DNA of 39,469 nucleotides from a virus. Made by a program: the position numbers and the translations under genes. The notes below the pieces were generated by a model. The model saw nothing but the letters and a program-made list of their open reading frames with translations. It ran no database searches and was not told where the DNA came from. The stretch is from IMG/VR virus record IMGVR_UViG_3300006919_000142, positions 1-39,469 of that record. The stretch is one strand, 5' to 3'. Positions 31,178 through 37,460 of the stretch are shown here, piece after piece; the first letter of the stretch is position 1; each line of letters opens with the position of its first letter.

Positions 31178-32766
31178 TATTCTGCTCCCTTGACAAACGC
31201 CAATGCTTCTCTACTTGTAAAATCTTTCTTCTTCAACGACCCATAAATCGCCTTATCAACTGTATTTTTAGCAAGTAAGTAAATGTAAAAAATACAATCG
31301 TGCTTACTTCCGGTAGCCCTCAATATCCGGCCTTTACTCTGGATGTGATTTTTTCTAGAGTAATCTAACTCATAAAATATACAATACCTAGCGTTAGGTA
31401 GGCTGTATCCCTCTGATTTTTGTATCTGCGCAATAAATACACGTGAATCATCATTATTAAACTTCAGATAAACTTCCTTATCCTTAGTTCTTCCATCATA
31501 AATATGGTAACCAAGATTCATCTTTTCACAAAGCTCTGCGACCCTATCTATACTCCTTGTGAATCTGCAAAATATCAAAACCTTATCTGTTATCTGACTC
31601 AAAGTTTCTTTTAAAACATCCAGCTTCTCAGTCCCTACATACTCAACCGTATCGCTATCCTTATCCACTAAATACCCTGAAGTTATTTGAGATAACCTAA
31701 GTAATCTCTCTAGTACATTTTGAGCAACGACCTGACCACTATCTACCCCAACAATCATCTCGTCTTTCATCTGGCTGTAAAGCTTCTTGGATTTATTACT
31801 TAATACTATATCTTTAATTATAACCTGCTCATCTGGGAGGTTATCTATTACGTCCCTTATGTCAAATTTTATAGAGTTACTAGCCACCAACCTCTTGAGC
31901 TCATTTTGTTTCTTATACCCTATAACCTGGTTAAACATTGGCTCAGTTATGATGTACCTCTCCTTAAACCTTGTAAAGTGAGGCCCGAATATTGACTGGT
32001 CTACTACCTTATACGGCATGAATAAATCTTCATAATTATTACTTATTATTGTTCCGGTTAAACCAACCTTGATGTTTATCCCTTGCGTTGCATTATATGC
32101 ATCCTTAGATCTATTTGACGTTCTACTTTTACAATAGTGAACCTCGTCAAAAACTACCATATCATATCCTTTTTTTAAGATATCCTGACTCAACTTCCCT
32201 AGTACCTCATAATTAACAATATCAAAAAGTGTTGTTGAGTTGCTTATTAGATCTTTTCTTTTTGTGATAGACCCATAAATTATAGTGCTATCAAAGTCTG
32301 AGTGTACCTTTATCTCGTTCGCAAAGTTCCACATTATAGATGCAGGTGATACAATTAAGACCTTCTTTACTCGTCCCATGTCCCATAGCAAGGTAGCTGC
32401 GTCAATAGCTGCCTTGCTCTTCCCTGTTCCTACTCCAGCGAATATAAAGCATTTCTGTCTTTTAACTATAAGGGCAGTTATATGCTCTTGATGTTTAAAC
32501 TGCTTAGTTTTGAACTCTTTGTTTAACTTGAAGTTTTTTATTGCTCGATTTTTATTTGCGAAATACTCTGAAACTTTGGGGCACACCTCTATATCAATCC
32601 CCTCATCCTTCACCGTCTCTAGTATCTGGTTATACACCACTATAGACGGCTCAAACATCCAAGATTTATATCTTCTATTCCATCTGCCCTTTAGAGAAGC
32701 TGGTATGTCCCGTCTCTCATAAGGGCAGTCTAAGAAAATCTTGCTATCTTTACTTCTAAGTTTCAT
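31177..32766 (-). CDS. SNF2-type DNA helicase/translocase (superfamily 2)
   Basis: The 529-residue SF2 ATPase has Walker A GVGTGKS (111-117), motif II DEVH (207-210), motif III LTGT (236-239), the helicase C-terminal strand VLIFCRFTRS (396-405), AQIQKSEGYSLPNA (446-459) and motif VI QSKGRILRATGS (476-487). The arrangement is typical of phage SNF2-like helicases used in replication fork repair and recombination. The first 80 residues (DCPYERRDIPASLKGRWN...) resemble the small substrate-recognition region before the core. It overlaps the upstream ribbon-helix-helix gene by ATGA. Confidence 0.88.
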   Translation of the reverse strand: MKLRSKDSKIFLDCPYERRDIPASLKGRWNRRYKSWMFEPSIVVYNQILETVKDEGIDIEVCPKVSEYFANKNRAIKNFKLNKEFKTKQFKHQEHITALIVKRQKCFIFAGVGTGKSKAAIDAATLLWDMGRVKKVLIVSPASIMWNFANEIKVHSDFDSTIIYGSITKRKDLISNSTTLFDIVNYEVLGKLSQDILKKGYDMVVFDEVHYCKSRTSNRSKDAYNATQGINIKVGLTGTIISNNYEDLFMPYKVVDQSIFGPHFTRFKERYIITEPMFNQVIGYKKQNELKRLVASNSIKFDIRDVIDNLPDEQVIIKDIVLSNKSKKLYSQMKDEMIVGVDSGQVVAQNVLERLLRLSQITSGYLVDKDSDTVEYVGTEKLDVLKETLSQITDKVLIFCRFTRSIDRVAELCEKMNLGYHIYDGRTKDKEVYLKFNNDDSRVFIAQIQKSEGYSLPNARYCIFYELDYSRKNHIQSKGRILRATGSKHDCIFYIYLLAKNTVDKAIYGSLKKKDFTSREALAFVKGAE

Positions 32767-32981
32767 CTTTGTCGCTTAACAGTTCTTGGCTTTCGGAAAT
32801 ACACATCTTCCTCAACCTCCTGAATAACAGGCTCCTGGTTTATATTCTCTAATACAACCATCTTTGAATATGTAGCCATAGGCATATCATACGACTTAGC
32901 CTTTTCTTTCAACTTCTCATGGTCTTCCTGGGTGAATGACAGGTGTACTATTTTATTTGTATCTAATTTTTTATTTTTCAA
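32763..32981 (-). CDS. Ribbon-helix-helix-like protein
   Basis: The 72-residue protein contains IVHLSFTQEDHEKLKEKAKSY, then MPMATYSKMVVLENI: a strand, helix and second helix in the order of ribbon-helix-helix DNA-binding proteins. The acidic then basic tail (EVEEDVYFRKPRTVKRQR) is extra. GGGAG lies 14 bases upstream of the ATG, rather far. It probably regulates transcription or binds DNA in replication. Confidence 0.6.
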   Translation of the reverse strand: MKNKKLDTNKIVHLSFTQEDHEKLKEKAKSYDMPMATYSKMVVLENINQEPVIQEVEEDVYFRKPRTVKRQR

Positions 32982-32993
32982 TTTACGCTCCCA

Positions 32994-33698
32994 TTAATCT
33001 AATTCCGCGTCTTCAAAATTATATTCTTTATCATCCTGTGGCTCTGGGTTATCCTCTGTAATTGTTGGTACAATATTCATCACCATGCCCCTTACTTTAG
33101 ATGCTGATACAACTATATCTTCGCTATTGAATCCTGAGTTTAACTTATATCTTGCTACTGAATATGTCTTACTTCCCTTCTTTGCCTCTTCTGTATACAA
33201 AGTGTAGTTTCTAGCATACATTGGCTCACCATTACCCTTTGTAAACTTTGCAATTGATGTTGTGAACTTCTTCCCCGTTCTAAAGCTAGTCCCTTTAAAT
33301 GAGATAATGAAAGGTAGCCCACTTGGATTATCGTTTAAGATAACGAAGAAATCTAAGAATGCGCACTTCCATTTATCATCCTCTGATAAACTATCCCCGT
33401 TGTCCCAGGTTACCCCATCTTGTGATTGTGTCACTAGCTTAAAGTCCGAATCGAATTTGCGCCAGTTTTGACTAATCTTACATACCGTTACAACCACACT
33501 TGGTCCAAACGATTCTCCTGTTGCTGAATCATACCAATCCCCAAGTGATACCCCTTCTTTATCGCTGTCATGAGCCATCTGCAAAAATGACTTCTCAATC
33601 AGGCTCGATGATATATCATCTGCCCCGTCACCCTGATATTTTTTCAAGTAATCCGGTGTCGTTAATGATGTCTCTTTTTTTTCTAATTCTTGTGTCAT
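32994..33698 (-). CDS. Probable single-stranded DNA-binding protein
   Basis: The 234-residue protein has an N-terminal TTPDYLKKYQGDGADDIS, a beta-rich centre (SVVVTVCKISQNWRKFD, LPFIISFKGTSFRTGKKF), and an acidic C-terminus (DNPEPQDDKEYNFEDAELD). An OB-like core plus acidic tail and its place beside helicase and primase genes fit a phage single-strand binding protein of the kind often left unannotated. Direct fold evidence is lacking. AAGGAT precedes its ATG. Confidence 0.55.
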   Translation of the reverse strand: MTQELEKKETSLTTPDYLKKYQGDGADDISSSLIEKSFLQMAHDSDKEGVSLGDWYDSATGESFGPSVVVTVCKISQNWRKFDSDFKLVTQSQDGVTWDNGDSLSEDDKWKCAFLDFFVILNDNPSGLPFIISFKGTSFRTGKKFTTSIAKFTKGNGEPMYARNYTLYTEEAKKGSKTYSVARYKLNSGFNSEDIVVSASKVRGMVMNIVPTITEDNPEPQDDKEYNFEDAELD

Positions 33699-33778
33699 TT
33701 TTTTATCCTTTTAGTATTTGATTGAAATAAATATAATTCATTCACCGTCGCCGTCGACTAGGCCAATAATCTATCTGC

Positions 33779-33907
33779 TCATAAAAAAATTCTCCCTATC
33801 ATTTTAAAGAAACCTTCTCTTTCCACATTTATTGGACGTCTATATATCTTAATCTCACCGCACTTGTATCTACGACCGTCTATACGTAACCTTCTTATAT
33901 GAATCAT
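33779..33907 (-). CDS. Very small basic protein, 42 residues (uncertain)
   Basis: ATG 33907 lies inside the preceding gene; TGA at 33779. The product MIHIRRLRIDGRRYKCGEIK... is highly basic. It has no strong ribosome site, and the 38-base overlap is in a different frame. It fills part of the 170-base gap before the single-strand binding gene, which otherwise shows nothing clear. It could be spurious. Confidence 0.3.
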   Translation of the reverse strand: MIHIRRLRIDGRRYKCGEIKIYRRPINVEREGFFKMIGRIFL

Positions 33908-34313
33908 TGCAGTCTATCCCATCTGTTAAGGGATCAGGCACAATCCCTTCTTTTATAAGTTTATTAATCTCAGAGTTTTTAAATATATCACTCTTCAAAA
34001 TCTGTGGATTACGAGAAACGAAATCCAGTGCTCTTCTCTTGTCTACTACCTTTATAACTGTCTGATTACTCATGTAAGCGCCATACCCATTAGCTTTATG
34101 CTTATCTATATCCATTTTAGTCATTAAATTATAAACCTCTGAGTCTATCTGACTAATAACATCATTAAGTGGCTCTATCATATCTTTTTTTATATTTGAT
34201 ATCCTATTAGTTAATTCCAAACGATCAGATAACAATTTATTCATCATCTGATTAACCTTAGCCGCCCCTCTCGCAATCTCGTTTATGTTAATTCCATTTT
34301 CGTTTATGTCCAT
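33870..34313 (-). CDS. Coiled-coil phage replication-module protein of unknown function
   Basis: ATG 34313 with AGGAGGTG at 9-base spacing is preferred over the GTG at 34325, which overlaps that ribosome site. The 147-residue product has a coiled coil (SDRLELTNRISNIKKDMIEPL) then GYGAYMSNQTVIKVVDKRRAL and INKLIKEGIVPDPLTDGIDC...VTYRR. This matches the layout of a common phage family: coiled coil, G.G........V.D, a helical part, G..P.G, and a terminal S/T-x-RR. That family sits near single-strand binding and recombination genes. No activity is known to me. Confidence 0.6.
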   Translation of the reverse strand: MDINENGININEIARGAAKVNQMMNKLLSDRLELTNRISNIKKDMIEPLNDVISQIDSEVYNLMTKMDIDKHKANGYGAYMSNQTVIKVVDKRRALDFVSRNPQILKSDIFKNSEINKLIKEGIVPDPLTDGIDCNDSYKKVTYRRS

Positions 34314-34345
34314 TTGTATATTCACCTCCTATTTGTTATATACAT

Positions 34346-34373
34346 TGTATAGTACTCGATAAGTACCCGTCAA
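34346..34373 (-). promoter_or_regulatory. Internal leftward sigma70-type promoter with GTACT repeats
   Basis: On the leftward strand TTGACG (34368-34373) and TATACA (34346-34351) are separated by 16 bases. The spacer and flanks contain AGTACT, GTACTT and AGTACT, a possible repressor site. It would drive the gene at 33870-34313 and those below it. The -35 overlaps the stop of the upstream gene. Confidence 0.5.
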
Positions 34374-34612
34374 GTACTTATTTTTGTTTCCTTATTAGTT
34401 TTTTTCTTGCTTTTTTTAGGGTACTTCTGCCCAAGAATACTAGAAATGTCATTCTCTAGTTTTTTAATATCATCATGTGACACAACCTCTTTTTCTAGCA
34501 GCAACTTTGATATTCCAGCCAATAATCGCCGGTTAGTATCTGCTACCCGTGTCAGATTCTCAACACTTTCGGTAAGTTTGTCCCATAATTTAAGAAAATC
34601 TTGTTTTTTCAT
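34370..34612 (-). CDS. Coiled-coil protein with basic tail, 80 residues
   Basis: A helical first part (LKLWDKLTESVENLTRVADTN) is followed by LLEKEVVSHDDIKKLENDISS and a lysine-rich end (KYPKKSKKKTNKETK) that may bind nucleic acid. The start overlaps the previous stop (ATGA). No family recognised. Confidence 0.55.
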   Translation of the reverse strand: MKKQDFLKLWDKLTESVENLTRVADTNRRLLAGISKLLLEKEVVSHDDIKKLENDISSILGQKYPKKSKKKTNKETKIST

Positions 34613-34752
34613 TTGGTATCTACTCCTATCTTGTCTGTAATAGACTTCCTGAACCTACGATATAACTTTTCAGCCTCCCTACTCTCTCTCCATACTTGAT
34701 AACAGGCGATAGAAAAACTCAACGTACATATACTTACTGCTATGAATATCAT
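34609..34752 (-). CDS. Small single-span membrane protein, 47 residues
   Basis: ATG 34752 overlaps the previous stop and TGA overlaps the next start (ATGA at both ends). Residues 1-19 (MIFIAVSICTLSFSIACYQ) are hydrophobic, followed by a basic helix (REAEKLYRRFRKS). It would be an inner-membrane peptide with a cytoplasmic tail. Function unknown. Confidence 0.55.
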   Translation of the reverse strand: MIFIAVSICTLSFSIACYQVWRESREAEKLYRRFRKSITDKIGVDTK

Positions 34753-34850
34753 TTCTTATTATCTAAGTGACGCTCAATAATTCTCAGATACTCCATAGCT
34801 TTCAACTCGTCTGACTCCTGAATAAATAAACTAATTAGCTCTTTAACCAT
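34749..34850 (-). CDS. Very small helical protein, 33 residues
   Basis: ATG 34850 has AGAGGGG upstream; the stop overlaps the next ATG. The product MVKELISLFIQESDELKAME is an amphipathic helix. Coupling on the downstream side and a reasonable ribosome site support translation. Confidence 0.45.
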   Translation of the reverse strand: MVKELISLFIQESDELKAMEYLRIIERHLDNKK

Positions 34851-34885
34851 AATTACACCCCTCTTATATGATTCAATTAATTAAG

Positions 34886-34981
34886 TTACACCTTTACATC
34901 CTTATCATGCATATCCTCCTTTAATTTATTAGCTAGATATTCCATTAAGCCTCTAGTCGTCCCTTTGTAGCTTAATTGCAT
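34886..34981 (-). CDS. Very small protein, 31 residues
   Basis: ATG 34981 has GGGAG at 7-base spacing and overlaps the preceding gene by 10 bases; TAA at 34886. The product is MQLSYKGTTRGLMEYLANKL and a charged end. No family can be recognised at this length. Confidence 0.4.
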   Translation of the reverse strand: MQLSYKGTTRGLMEYLANKLKEDMHDKDVKV

Positions 34982-35355
34982 TGCATAGCTCCCTTAATAT
35001 GCTCCTGAGCATCAATATCATCTCTTCTCTTCGCTATACCCATCAGGAACTCTAAATCATCACTATCAAATTCAGATAGATCGTTTTCATAAACTAATTC
35101 ATATAAAAACCCCTCTCGACCTTCACTTGGCGTACTATAATCAGCCTCAAGAACCCCATCTTTATTTATCATAGCAACCTGATCAAAGCTGTTAGTTAAA
35201 AAAACTTCCCCACTTTCTTTGTTCATCATTATTTTTAAACCTGATTCAGTCTCAAAATCTACCGGCTTAGGTTTTTCTGCTAGAGCTCTTATTATATTTG
35301 AAGCAATAACTAACTCTCTATATCCAAAATCTGCTAAATCTGTTGTTGTGTGCAT
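34972..35355 (-). CDS. Conserved phage protein of unknown function, 127 residues
   Basis: LADFGYRELVIASNIIRALAE (near residues 7-27), MMNKESGEVFLTNSFDQVAMIN and STPSEGREGFLYEL give a pattern I recognise from a frequent early phage family (DFGYREL...NSESGEVFLT...EGF). Its role is not known. An acidic C-terminal part (NDLSEFDSDDLEF) follows. GGGAGG precedes the ATG. It is the second gene of the leftward block. Confidence 0.65.
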   Translation of the reverse strand: MHTTTDLADFGYRELVIASNIIRALAEKPKPVDFETESGLKIMMNKESGEVFLTNSFDQVAMINKDGVLEADYSTPSEGREGFLYELVYENDLSEFDSDDLEFLMGIAKRRDDIDAQEHIKGAMQCN

Positions 35356-35380
35356 TTTTTACACCTCCCATTTTTATATG

Positions 35381-35578
35381 TTAGTCCAAACTAAAATCTG
35401 TATTTATCTTTCCCTGGTCATCTTCTAAGACGAATGGCGTCTCTTTCTCTATCTCAGTCATTAAATATCGCTTAAAAACTCGTCCTAATGAGATGTGTTC
35501 ATTCTCACTCTTAAACTTATTTAACTTATTTAGTTCATTTTCATCTAGTGTAATCGTAAAACTCTTGGAAACTCGCAT
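35381..35578 (-). CDS. Ribbon-helix-helix regulator, first gene of the leftward block
   Basis: ATG 35578 has GAGG upstream; a 12-codon extension to 35614 lacks a ribosome site. The 65-residue product begins MRVSKSFTITLDENELNKL (strand then helix), then ISLGRVFKRYLMTEIEKE, a ribbon-helix-helix fold of the Arc/MetJ type, with a short acidic tail. As the first gene behind the main leftward promoter and next to inverted repeats, it is a natural candidate for autoregulation of the block. Confidence 0.6.
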   Translation of the reverse strand: MRVSKSFTITLDENELNKLNKFKSENEHISLGRVFKRYLMTEIEKETPFVLEDDQGKINTDFSLD

Positions 35579-35724
35579 AATTAAAACCTCTTTCTTGTAA
35601 AAATAAATAACCATTTTTCAACGGGGCTATAAAATTGATAAACTAAAAACAATTAAAAATAAATACCTCCTTGTTAAGCTATAAAAATAAAGACATTGAA
35701 AACATTAGGTTGTTTTCTTGATTA

Positions 35725-35753
35725 ACTATAATCACTTTAATTTATAAAGTCAA
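35725..35753 (-). promoter_or_regulatory. Main leftward promoter (near-consensus sigma70)
   Basis: On the leftward strand TTGACT (35748-35753) and TATAGT (35725-35730) are separated by exactly 17 bases, each box matching five of six consensus bases. It lies about 140 bases upstream of the first leftward gene and should act early with host polymerase. Confidence 0.8.
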
Positions 35754-35790
35754 CAACTAAAATGTTGTTAAAGATTAAATAAGTTGACTT
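35747..35790. promoter_or_regulatory. Nested inverted repeats over the leftward -35 box
   Basis: AAGTCAAC (35747-35754) is mirrored by GTTGACTT (35783-35790). Between them AACAAC-TAAAAT-GTTGTT (35752-35769) is a perfect 6+6+6 inverted repeat. Both overlap or adjoin the -35 box, as expected for an operator. The right arm also gives a TTGACT facing right, but without a good -10. Confidence 0.5.
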
Positions 35791-35806
35791 ATTGATGTTT
35801 TTAGTG

Positions 35807-35815
35807 TGTGGATAA
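35807..35815 (-). other. Perfect DnaA box
   Basis: The leftward strand reads TTATCCACA, the exact high-affinity DnaA site, in AT-rich DNA between divergent transcription units. This supports a replication origin here. Confidence 0.5.
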
Positions 35816-35965
35816 CTGGTTTAGCATTAAAAAAAAACGCATGTATCAAGTTTTATCGATGGGTTATTGGGGTTTTAGCCTCAAAAATGGATTTTTGTGC
35901 AAAAAATTGCAGAGGGTACCTTTGGGTTGACTGTTTTTTTTTTTTTTAAAGAAGTAAAATATCGT

Positions 35966-35996
35966 AACACCTCTCCTGTTAAGGCAGGTGTTTTTA
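35966..35996 (+). terminator. Rightward terminator inside the control region
   Basis: ACACCT (35967-35972) pairs with AGGTGT (35986-35991), with an inner CCT/AGG stem, followed by TTTTTAT. It would stop any rightward transcript begun near 35810, leaving a short RNA of under 200 bases. Confidence 0.6.
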
Positions 35997-36172
35997 TATC
36001 GATGGAACTTGATGCTTTTATTAGTGGTATTTCTTTGCTTACTTTTAACCAACAGGAGTTAATGGGCAGCGATCAACACACTTGATTTAATAAGAGACTC
36101 AATGGGGTTACTAGAGAGATTATTAATATGTCTGTCTAGCGCGCGTATATGGATGTCTCCCGACACTCTGAG

Positions 36173-36201
36173 TTGTTAACGACCACCGTATTTTATATAT
36201 A
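36173..36201 (+). promoter_or_regulatory. Possible rightward promoter before the terminase genes
   Basis: TTGTTA (36173-36178) and TATATA (36196-36201) are 17 bases apart, each four of six to consensus. It lies 175 bases before the first rightward gene. No phage polymerase is visible in the window, so a host-type promoter is expected, perhaps activated. Confidence 0.35.
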
Positions 36202-36224
36202 AATACACATAGATAGCATAAACA

Positions 36225-36237
36225 TCAGACAGTCTGA
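36225..36237. promoter_or_regulatory. Palindrome downstream of the possible rightward promoter
   Basis: TCAGAC-A-GTCTGA is a perfect 6+1+6 palindrome centred about 23 bases after the expected start of rightward transcription, suitable as an operator for a dimeric repressor. Confidence 0.4.
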
Positions 36238-36284
36238 CGCATTAGGGTGGGGATATTTATATTTTTATATTGTCAGAATGGCGA

Positions 36285-36314
36285 GGGGGGCGGGGTATCT
36301 CGGGTCCTGGAGGG
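36285..36314 (+). other. G-quadruplex motif in a GC-rich patch
   Basis: Four G-tracts (G6, G4, G3, G3) are separated by loops of 1, 6 and 7 bases, meeting the usual G3+N1-7 rule. GTATCTCG occurs in the patch and again at about 36334, after a C-run. The patch is out of character with the AT-rich genome and lies just before the terminase genes. Confidence 0.6.
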
Positions 36315-36375
36315 TATGGTCTTGCCACCCCCCGTATCTCGCGACTGAAGAAAATCAGAAAGTCTAAATATAACA

Positions 36376-36780
36376 ATGTACCCAACGATAAAAAGCGTGT
36401 ATAATTTAAGTATGGATGATAGAGGCCTTACGATAGCCGGTAAGTGTGCGATTGATAAAACCAGCAGAGATACTGATGTGGTTAATGTCCTTAGGGATAT
36501 TAGTAAGAAAGAGATGCTGGAGAGAAAAGCGTTTGATGCCTTAGAGCGGAGACTTGAGCCACAGAATAGGATGTGTAAGAGCTGCAAGGGAGAGGGGAGT
36601 AGACAGGATGGGGCTACATGTTCTCTTTGTCAGGGAGCTGGATTTGTTGTTGAGGATGCTGATATGAGAGCTATAGAGCTTGTTTTAGCTCCAAAGTTCC
36701 CGAAGACTAGTATAAATGTGAGTGCGGATATTGAGGGTATGAGTGTTGAGGATTTAATGAAGTCGATAGATGCGGTATGA
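36376..36780 (+). CDS. Terminase small-subunit candidate with DnaJ-type zinc motif
   Basis: The 134-residue protein has helical N-terminal and C-terminal parts around CKSCKGEG (C67, C70) and CSLCQGAG (C82, C85), the paired CxxCxGxG zinc motif of DnaJ-like ribbons. It is the first gene of the rightward block and lies shortly upstream of the large terminase, where small terminase subunits are normally found. The C-terminus (KFPKTSINVSADIEGMSVEDLMKSI) might mediate oligomerisation. No strong ribosome site is visible for ATG 36376, and ATG 36412 is an alternative. The terminase role is inferred from position. Confidence 0.5.
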   Translation: MYPTIKSVYNLSMDDRGLTIAGKCAIDKTSRDTDVVNVLRDISKKEMLERKAFDALERRLEPQNRMCKSCKGEGSRQDGATCSLCQGAGFVVEDADMRAIELVLAPKFPKTSINVSADIEGMSVEDLMKSIDAV

Positions 36781-36801
36781 TATGTGTTAGAGGTGTTTTA
36801 T

Positions 36802-37056
36802 ATGGGTGGTAAATCAGTTATGCATAATAATCCGAATCCGTTTACAGGTAATGAACCTAGAATGGGGTTTAGTGTTATAGGGTCAAGAATGAGTGGGGGG
36901 GCTAATAGTGGGAGTAGTTCTAAGAATACTTTAGAGCGTATTGAGGAGAGGCTTATTAAGCTTGAGGGTCTACTGGGCATTACTGACGAGGAATCTGATA
37001 GTGATGATATTATGGGGAGTGATAGTTTGTCGGATTTGTTGTTTGGGATGGTTTAG
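36802..37056 (+). CDS. Small Gly/Ser/Asn-rich protein, 84 residues
   Basis: ATG 36802 with GAGGT at 8-base spacing is preferred over the GTG at 36784. The N-terminal half is disordered in style (MHNNPNPFTGNEPRMGFSVIG, then GGANSGSSS). A coiled-coil helix follows (NTLERIEERLIKLEGLLG), then an acidic tail. It may be a packaging accessory or minor virion protein. Function unknown. Confidence 0.55.
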   Translation: MGGKSVMHNNPNPFTGNEPRMGFSVIGSRMSGGANSGSSSKNTLERIEERLIKLEGLLGITDEESDSDDIMGSDSLSDLLFGMV

Positions 37057-37072
37057 TTAAGGAGTTTTTAAA

Positions 37073-37309
37073 ATGAGTTTACAAAGCAGAGGTATTGGTC
37101 GTGTTGAGAGAGGATCTAAGGTCAATATGGGATCATCATCGCAGGGTGTTGGGTCACCTAAGATGAGCGGGATGAGTCCTATAGTGGTTAGGGGTGATGC
37201 TATGAGAGCTATTTTGCCTAAGGGTATGGATAGTGGCAGAGTAGTGGATGAGAGTACGGGTGGTGATAGCGTTAGTTTTCGTAAGATGGGTATCGACGCA
37301 GGTATGTAG
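37073..37309 (+). CDS. Small Gly/Met/Ser-rich protein, 78 residues
   Basis: AAGGAG precedes the ATG. The product (MSLQSRGIGRVERGSKVNMG, then SPKMSGMSPIVVRGDAMRAI) is basic, Gly/Met-rich and lacks hydrophobic core segments. It resembles its two neighbours in composition rather than sequence. Possibly a minor head or DNA-associated protein. Confidence 0.5.
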   Translation: MSLQSRGIGRVERGSKVNMGSSSQGVGSPKMSGMSPIVVRGDAMRAILPKGMDSGRVVDESTGGDSVSFRKMGIDAGM

Positions 37310-37343
37310 TATTATGGTTAGAAACATATAGGAGGTGAAGATT

Positions 37344-37460
37344 ATGTCACAACCAGGACTAATGAATAAAACGGCTACAGGGAAAGCCGGTTCGGCAGTA
37401 GGGTTAACTAAAGGGACTGAAGGTCCAGTTATCCGTATGGGCGGAGCTAAGTTGAAGTAA
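37344..37460 (+). CDS. Very small basic Gly-rich protein, 38 residues
   Basis: The GGAGGTGA ribosome site before ATG 37344 is among the strongest in the window. The product, MSQPGLMNKTATGKAGSAVG then VIRMGGAKLK, is basic and glycine-rich. Its stop overlaps the terminase start (TAATG). The strong site argues for real, abundant translation. Confidence 0.6.
   Translation: MSQPGLMNKTATGKAGSAVGLTKGTEGPVIRMGGAKLK

Larger units (their letters stand above)
35579..36375. other. Divergent non-coding control region
   Basis: About 800 bases separate the leftward and rightward blocks. I find no convincing gene here; frames such as 35897-36085 lack ribosome sites and read through the terminator. Contents in order: a strong AAGGAGGT at 35665-35672 without a good start codon, the leftward promoter, inverted repeats, a DnaA box, a T14 run (35934-35947), a rightward terminator, a possible rightward promoter, a palindrome, and a GC-rich G-quadruplex motif. 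Confidence 0.8.

Noticed and set aside
35784-35815. TTGACT facing right as a strong rightward promoter
   Set aside because: No acceptable -10 box occurs at 16-18 bases; the symmetry is better explained as part of an operator.
35897-36085. 62-codon rightward frame in the control region and its leftward counterpart
   Set aside because: It reads through a T14 run and a terminator stem, has no ribosome site, and the product is low complexity.
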